Below, piece after piece: positions 59,002 to 64,000 of a stretch of DNA of 64,000 bases. The notes beneath the pieces were generated by a model, which was not told the origin of the DNA, ran no database searches, and saw nothing but the letters and a program-made list of their open reading frames with translations. The position numbers were made by a program, and so were the translations under genes. Within the stretch, counting starts at the first letter, position 1. Every line of letters begins with the position of its first letter. The DNA is from Photobacterium swingsii (lineage in GTDB: Bacteria > Pseudomonadota > Gammaproteobacteria > Enterobacterales > Vibrionaceae): contig NZ_AP024853.1 in the NCBI RefSeq assembly GCF_024346715.1, forward strand, positions 1,302,001 to 1,366,000, written 5' to 3'.

Positions 59002-60534
59002 TTAATACAGCGACCAGTGTTGTTGCTGGATCATCGTAATAAATTTACGTAAATCACCTTCTAATGGGCGATCTTCAATCACAGGCTCGAAGTCGCTCAG
59101 CACGGCTGTTGTCATCGCTTTTAGCGCTGGGCTGAAGTGATTGTCATCTAATTCATTGTGCTTTTTACGCAATTCTAATGCTTGCGTTGCTGCCAATAAT
59201 GATGCGGCTGCAACTTGCTCAGTCAGTTGAAGTACGCGTAGACAGTCACGAGAGGCAATTGTCCCCATGCTGACTTTATCTTGGTTGTGACACTCGGTAG
59301 AACGCGAGAACACACTTGCAGGCATGGTGTGTTTCAATGCCTCTGCCGTCCAAGCAGAAATACCAATTTGCACCGCTTTAAAGCCGTGATTAATGGGTTT
59401 ACGCTCGCCTTCAGCACCCGTTAAGTTAAACGGTAAGCCATTGTTAAATTTGTAATCCATTAGCTGTGCCATTTGGCGGTCAAGCAGGTCGGCAAGGTTA
59501 GCAACGGCTGTTTTTAGGGTATCCATTGCCATTGCAATGTGGCCCCCGTAGAAGTGCCCACCGTGTAGGACGCGCTCATTGTCACCGTCAATGATTGGGT
59601 TATCGTTCGCACTGTTAAGTTCGTTTTCGATCATCTGGCGCAACCAAGGTAGGCTGTCTTGCAGTACGCCAATAACGTGCGGTGCACAACGTAGAGAATA
59701 ACGGTCCTGTAGACGGTCACTGTTACGTGGTGGGCGTTCAGACTGAAGATCAGAACGCAGCCATGAGGCGATTTGCTGCTGACCTGGGTGAGGTTTTACA
59801 GCAAATAAGGCTTCATCAAAGTGAAAGTCATTGCCGTGCATGCCAACTGATACCATTGCGGTAATACGTGTTGATAACTGCGCTAGGTATTCTGCGCGTT
59901 TGTAAGCAATACATGCTAACGCTGTCATTACTGAGGTGCCGTTCATCAAGGCCAAACCTTCTTTGGGTTTTAACTTGATAGGGTCGATACCTAATTCTTT
60001 GAATACTTCAGCCGTTGGGCGGATTTCACCTTTGTATAACACCTCACGTTCGCCGATAAGTGCTGCGGCAAGATAAGACAATGGCGTTAAATCGCCACTT
60101 GCGCCAACAGAGCCTTCTTGTGGAATACGTGGTGCGATGTCTTTGTTAATCAAAGTAACGATTTGATTCAGCAGATCATGGCTAACACCTGAAACCCCTT
60201 GCGCTAATGAACATAGGCGAGTGGCTAATACGGCACGTGCTTGTTGTGGGTCTAAGTCTTCACCTAAACCACAGCCGTGAAAACGCGTTAAGTGTAGCGG
60301 TAACTCATCAACTAAATCGGTAGGGATCGCAACGGTACAGGAGTCGCCGTAACCTGTTGTTACACCATAAATTACGCCTTCTTCTTTGAGTAAGCGTTCA
60401 AGGAATGCGACGCCACGGTCAATCTTGTCATTAAAAGCGGCAGAGTTATTCAGTTCCGCGTTTGCGCCATTAGAGATCGCAACGACGTCTTCAATCGTTA
60501 AACGCTCTGCGCCAAAAGTTATTGTCTTTTTCAT
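59002..60534 (-). CDS. MIO-type aromatic amino acid ammonia-lyase
   Basis: A 510-residue enzyme of the histidine/phenylalanine/tyrosine ammonia-lyase family. The Ala145-Ser146-Gly147 triad that cyclises to MIO is in VGASGDLTPLSYLAAALIGE; the catalytic Tyr56 is in YGVTTGYGD. The specificity pair is Phe85-His86 (LTRFHGCG); histidine at the second place is shared by histidine and tyrosine lyases. Within an aryl polyene cluster it may make a cinnamate or coumarate-type acid as aryl starter. This is inference; no histidine-use genes are near, so a HutH role is unlikely. It lies between apeJ and apeK, 5 bp after apeJ. Confidence 0.9.
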   Translation of the reverse strand: MKKTITFGAERLTIEDVVAISNGANAELNNSAAFNDKIDRGVAFLERLLKEEGVIYGVTTGYGDSCTVAIPTDLVDELPLHLTRFHGCGLGEDLDPQQARAVLATRLCSLAQGVSGVSHDLLNQIVTLINKDIAPRIPQEGSVGASGDLTPLSYLAAALIGEREVLYKGEIRPTAEVFKELGIDPIKLKPKEGLALMNGTSVMTALACIAYKRAEYLAQLSTRITAMVSVGMHGNDFHFDEALFAVKPHPGQQQIASWLRSDLQSERPPRNSDRLQDRYSLRCAPHVIGVLQDSLPWLRQMIENELNSANDNPIIDGDNERVLHGGHFYGGHIAMAMDTLKTAVANLADLLDRQMAQLMDYKFNNGLPFNLTGAEGERKPINHGFKAVQIGISAWTAEALKHTMPASVFSRSTECHNQDKVSMGTIASRDCLRVLQLTEQVAAASLLAATQALELRKKHNELDDNHFSPALKAMTTAVLSDFEPVIEDRPLEGDLRKFITMIQQQHWSLY

Positions 60535-60539
60535 AAAAT

Positions 60540-62255
60540 TTAGTCTTTTTTATTACTTAACTGCCAGAAATTGAAAAAGTTGTACCATTGAAGCGGTGCT
60601 TTCATTGTGTAGTGCTCTAGTCGCTCGGCATAGCGAGTAACGGCACCTTGTAATGCTTCGGTACGGTTTTTTCGTGGCAGCGTCAGCTGTTTAGTAAATA
60701 GTTCAAAATACACGTCGAAATGGGGTGTTACTTGTTGTTCGTCACGTAAGCCAAACAGGAGATAGACAGGGGCTTTTAACACACTTGCGAGCATGAATGG
60801 CCCCTGTGGGAATGGTGCGGGCTTACCTAAGAAGTCAGCCCATACTGAGCGCTGTTCCTTGGTGGTCGAGGTGCGATCACCCACAATCACCACCCATTCG
60901 CCTTGCTCGATTTTTTGTTGTAATAAGATGGCGGTATCGGGGCCCATAGAACTGACTTGAATTAGGTTCAGTTCTGAATCTGGGTTAACGGCTTTCATTA
61001 CTGAATTAAAGCGTTCTGCGTGTTCAGTAAACACTAACGCATTAATCTTAATGCTTTTATAGTCACGGCTTAGGGCGCGGCATAACTCAAGGTTGCCCAA
61101 GTGCGAACCTAAAATGACAATACCTTGTTTGCTTTCAGTCAGTTCCGCAAGGTGTTCACTGCCGTGCAGGGTTATGTTTTGAGTGCTCAAATCACCGCGC
61201 CAGCCAGCCAGCTTGTCTAGCATGGTGTGACCAAACGACAGTAGATGCTGATAACTGTTGAGCGGGCTGGGTAGCGGCAGGTTTTTATCGGCAGCATATT
61301 GTGTCACTTGCGCTAAGAAGTGCTCAGACTCTTTACGGGCATTCGCGCCAGTGAGGTAGTAGTAACCAATCACTAACTTGAGCAGAGCTGCAAACACACG
61401 GCGGCCAAATAGCGAGTACACCCACATTAGCACTTTTATGCCAATTACGGTGCCGCGCTCTTTTTGCTTAGACCAGTGGGTATTGGCGCTGCTCTTTTGG
61501 TTATCGGACAAGGCTTTCTGCTGTTGACGACGTTTTAATAATCGCGGGATACGTGGCAGCATGCCAAAGAATAAACGTGTGTGCATTGCGCTGATTTTGA
61601 CGTTGTCCCATAAGGCATCAAAATGTGATAACCCATCTTCAGGGTAAACCACTTTGGTATCGATAAAGCGGATGTCGCAGTCATCCCAGTACATGCGCAC
61701 TAAGATCTCGATGTCGAAATCCATTCGCTTGCCGATATTGTTGCGTGAGAGCACCTTAATTGTTTGACCAACAGGGTAAGCACGAAAGCCGCACATGCTG
61801 TCTTTAATGCTCATCGATAGCGTTTCAATCCACACCCAAACGTGGGTGGCATAACGACCATACAAGCGAGATTTAGGTACAGACTCATCGTATACCGGAC
61901 ACCCTGAAATCAAGGATGTTGGATTGGCTTTGGCTTCCGCGATCAAGCTCGGTAATGCATCAAGATCATGCTGACCGTCTGCGTCAATCTGAATGGTGTG
62001 GGTAAAGCTTTGACGAAACGCTTCTTCAATCCCTGCAATGACCGCACCGCCTTTCCCTTGATTGGTGGTAAGTGTAACAAGGGTGACATGGTCGCGTTTT
62101 GCTTGCTCAGCCAATAGTATTTGGGTTTCGCGGTTACTGCCATCGTCAACGATGATGACAGGAAAATCGTATGCAGCTAACGCATCGATAACCGCAGCCA
62201 CGGTTTTTCCATGGTTATAGCAAGGAATAAGAAAGCAAGGGTGGAAGATCGTCAT
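60540..62255 (-). CDS. apeJ: Glycosyltransferase/acyltransferase fusion (ApeJ)
   Basis: A 571-residue two-domain protein. Residues about 5-225 are a GT2 glycosyltransferase (FLIPCYNHGKTVAAVIDALA, VIIVDDGSNRETQ, IQIDADGQHDLDALPSLI, DSMCGFRAYPV). Residues about 290-560 are an LpxL-like lysophospholipid acyltransferase (GIVILGSHLGNLELCRALSR with the HxxxxE-type site, then GDRTSTTKEQRSVW). It would build the lipid-linked anchor of the aryl polyene at the cytoplasmic face. It starts 3 bp after apeI. The letter is assigned by order. Confidence 0.9.
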   Translation of the reverse strand: MTIFHPCFLIPCYNHGKTVAAVIDALAAYDFPVIIVDDGSNRETQILLAEQAKRDHVTLVTLTTNQGKGGAVIAGIEEAFRQSFTHTIQIDADGQHDLDALPSLIAEAKANPTSLISGCPVYDESVPKSRLYGRYATHVWVWIETLSMSIKDSMCGFRAYPVGQTIKVLSRNNIGKRMDFDIEILVRMYWDDCDIRFIDTKVVYPEDGLSHFDALWDNVKISAMHTRLFFGMLPRIPRLLKRRQQQKALSDNQKSSANTHWSKQKERGTVIGIKVLMWVYSLFGRRVFAALLKLVIGYYYLTGANARKESEHFLAQVTQYAADKNLPLPSPLNSYQHLLSFGHTMLDKLAGWRGDLSTQNITLHGSEHLAELTESKQGIVILGSHLGNLELCRALSRDYKSIKINALVFTEHAERFNSVMKAVNPDSELNLIQVSSMGPDTAILLQQKIEQGEWVVIVGDRTSTTKEQRSVWADFLGKPAPFPQGPFMLASVLKAPVYLLFGLRDEQQVTPHFDVYFELFTKQLTLPRKNRTEALQGAVTRYAERLEHYTMKAPLQWYNFFNFWQLSNKKD

Positions 62256-62258
62256 GTT

Positions 62259-62606
62259 CTAGTACCCTAACTTGATGCGACCTGATGAATGCGTACCCGC
62301 ATCAGAAAGGTAACTGAAGTAGAGTTTTTGCTTGTCTGCAACCCATTCCAGCTTCAGCGTTACCACCATGTCTGGTGTGATAGGTTCTTGGAATTTAATC
62401 ACTTCCATTCCACCGAATTGAGGGGCGGCTTGTAAGAGCTGCTGACCGTAGTAGGTTGCCCAATCGATTTGACTTACGCCCGGAAGAAGAGGGAACTGCG
62501 CAAAGTGGCCGGTAAAGTCGACAATATCCGCATCGACACGCAGGGTTAATGTTGCGTGATTATCGGTGATCGCTTGATCGAGTATGGTTGGCTTACGTTT
62601 TGTCAT
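62259..62606 (-). CDS. apeI: ApeI family 3-hydroxyacyl-ACP dehydratase
   Basis: A 115-residue FabZ-like hot-dog protein. The key stretch is DFTGHFAQFPLLPGVSQIDW, with the catalytic His followed by a proline-rich turn, and a later VIKFQEPITPDMVVTLKLEW. It is the second dehydratase of the cluster, beside ApeP. It precedes apeJ by 3 bp and follows the adenylation gene by 89 bp. Confidence 0.9.
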   Translation of the reverse strand: MTKRKPTILDQAITDNHATLTLRVDADIVDFTGHFAQFPLLPGVSQIDWATYYGQQLLQAAPQFGGMEVIKFQEPITPDMVVTLKLEWVADKQKLYFSYLSDAGTHSSGRIKLGY

Positions 62607-62695
62607 TGTTATTTATTACTGCTTTATTAAGTGGTTGCTTATTGAGTGTAGCGGGTAGCAACAACCACTTGTTGAAATATGCACCTGGCTAACGG

Positions 62696-64000
62696 TTAGT
62701 CTGAAAATAGCGTGACAAGCGCTTGGAACTGGCGTTTCCCTTGGCTATTCAAGGGGATTTCATCCACAGCGCGGAAACGACGTGGAATACCAACAGGTTC
62801 TAGCCATTGGCGTAGTTGTTGACGGATTGCTAACCACAGCTTCCCTTTCCCTGTTTCAACCAGTGCTTGTTGCCCTTCTGGTGTGAGTGTAATAACTGCA
62901 CCCAGAATTAAGCGGTGACCTTCATCAAGCGGTAAAACAGCGGCTTCTTCAACCCAAGCGAGTTGGCTAAGGCGTTGCTCTACATCGACTAAAGAAATAC
63001 GTTTCTCTTCGATTTTGACAATACGGTCAGCACGGCCTTTTAGCTGAAATTGGTTATTCGGCAAGAGCTCGCATTGATCGCTGGTCTGGTACCAAGCCTT
63101 AGTGTCTATGAAAGGTGACTGTAAACGCAGGCATTGCTCTGCATTTAACATGACTTGGTGACAAGGGAATAGTTGCCACGGTGTTGTGGCTTCATGTTGC
63201 TGACGATAGCCAATACCACCGGTTTCGGTACTGCCAAAGACCTCAATAGGCAAGTGATTGAAGAGCGCTTGGCTGTGCTGTGCTGCTGTGTGCGGTAGTG
63301 GCCCACCAGATGAAAATATTTGGCGATAAGGAGCTGTCGCTGTCATATCAACAAGGCGTTTTAGTAGCGCTGGACTACTGATCAAGCAGGTATCAGAAGA
63401 TGCCTGCGCCATCACTTGTTCCGGATAAATGAGATCATGACGCGCAAAAGCTCGACCGCTGCAAAGTGGCCATAGTACGCGAAACAGTAAGCCGTAAATA
63501 TGTTGGTGGGAAACCGTACTGGTTATTTTTGAGGCTTGTAACTGTTTGCCCCAAATTGACTCTAGCACATCAATCTCCGCCGCAATGCCAGATAATGATT
63601 TTTCGATGGCTTTTGGCGTACCACTAGAACCCGATGTAAACAGTGTTAGCTTAAGGGTATCGAGTGCCAATGTTGCCAGATCATATTCCGATACTGTTGT
63701 ACGAGCCTGTGCGGTAAAAGGCAGTGTCAGCGAGGGGGTATTAGCAATTGCAGCCACTTCGTCATCGTGCAGTAAGATCTCAAATTGTTCAGATAATTCT
63801 GCCAAAGCCGCTGGTTGGTGATTACCCGGCAAAATGATGTGTTTGCCACTGTGTGACAACGCCATAAAGGCAACGGCGAAGTAGTAGCTATCTGCAAAGC
63901 ACAATGCCCAGCGCACTTGGGGCTGAGTATTAAGGTAAGCCGCTAACTCACACACATCATGTTGGAATTGCTGCCATTGAGTATCATCTTGAAAAGCAAC
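62696..64000 (-). CDS. apeH: Aryl acid adenylation enzyme ApeH, N-terminus beyond window
   Basis: The frame stays open to the right edge (first full codon at 64000), so the start lies outside; 434 residues are visible. It is an ANL-family ligase: LTLFTSGSSGTPKAIEKSLS (ATP loop), EVFGSTETGGIGYR (adenylate site), KGRADRIVKIEEKRISLVDV and the lysine in LNSQGKRQFQAL. It should activate the aryl starter acid and load it on an acyl carrier protein. Relatives in aryl polyene loci use 4-hydroxybenzoate; here a cinnamic-type acid from the lyase is possible. An internal GTG at 63955 is not the true start. Confidence 0.88.
   Translation of the reverse strand, partial: VAFQDDTQWQQFQHDVCELAAYLNTQPQVRWALCFADSYYFAVAFMALSHSGKHIILPGNHQPAALAELSEQFEILLHDDEVAAIANTPSLTLPFTAQARTTVSEYDLATLALDTLKLTLFTSGSSGTPKAIEKSLSGIAAEIDVLESIWGKQLQASKITSTVSHQHIYGLLFRVLWPLCSGRAFARHDLIYPEQVMAQASSDTCLISSPALLKRLVDMTATAPYRQIFSSGGPLPHTAAQHSQALFNHLPIEVFGSTETGGIGYRQQHEATTPWQLFPCHQVMLNAEQCLRLQSPFIDTKAWYQTSDQCELLPNNQFQLKGRADRIVKIEEKRISLVDVEQRLSQLAWVEEAAVLPLDEGHRLILGAVITLTPEGQQALVETGKGKLWLAIRQQLRQWLEPVGIPRRFRAVDEIPLNSQGKRQFQALVTLFSD

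Noticed and set aside
63955..63957. GTG as the start of the adenylation enzyme
   Set aside because: The frame is open to the right edge and the residues before it look like protein, so the gene is cut by the window, not started here.

Overview
The window looks like a chromosomal segment of a marine gammaproteobacterium of the Vibrionaceae, most probably Photobacterium or a close relative. Support comes from a YibL-type ribosome-associated protein, two CspA paralogues, MipA/OmpV and EmrAB-type genes, a Vibrio-style sialic acid locus with an RpiR regulator, an aryl polyene cluster in the order apeH to apeR, and generally AT-rich intergenic DNA. The genus is an inference from gene content. I saw no rRNA, tRNA or CRISPR array.

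Layout. (1) 1-7.4 kb, minus strand: a four-gene unit of exported oligopeptidase, TonB-dependent receptor, secreted GlyGly-CTERM zinc metalloprotease and a lipoprotein cut by the left edge. A Fur-box-like site (7388-7406) lies just upstream, so this reads as an iron-responsive unit that joins two proteases to an outer-membrane receptor. (2) 7.7-10.5 kb: a Dcu-type C4-dicarboxylate carrier, then an AT-rich stretch of small, odd or broken ORFs with a hexanucleotide repeat and palindromes. (3) 10.6-16.4 kb: lactate use, with a large FAD/Fe-S D-lactate dehydrogenase, a LysR regulator and an LldP-type permease. (4) 17-35.5 kb: housekeeping and accessory genes: acyl-CoA synthetase, YibL, AraC regulator with MFS exporter, SpoIIAA-like protein, tandem PTPS-domain protein, Tat-type dienelactone hydrolase, MipA/OmpV, two cold-shock genes, a two-component system beside two spondin-domain proteins, a beta-barrel protein and a Lon-like protease.

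(5) 35.6-46.5 kb: sialic acid and amino sugar catabolism: NanA lyase, RpiR regulator, PTS EIICB permease, NagA, NanE, NanK, sodium/solute symporter and a YhcH/NanQ protein. Eight copies of a 15-bp palindrome TGRAGYNNNRCTYCA sit in the three control regions and nowhere else that I noticed, so the locus appears to be one regulon of the RpiR protein. A complete IS3-family element (39757-41065, 3-bp target duplication GTT) lies between the PTS gene and nagA. (6) 46.6-51 kb: an EmrAB-like efflux pair with a divergent LysR gene, and a PEP-CTERM protein. (7) 51-64 kb, minus strand: an aryl polyene cluster, tightly overlapped, running off the right edge within the adenylation enzyme. It carries an MIO-type aromatic ammonia-lyase between apeJ and apeK.

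The least ordinary points are the Fur-linked protease/receptor unit, the fully mapped operator set of the nan regulon, the histidine kinase with an apparently shortened ATP-binding domain beside the spondin pair, and the presence of two different C-terminal sorting signals (GlyGly-CTERM and PEP-CTERM).
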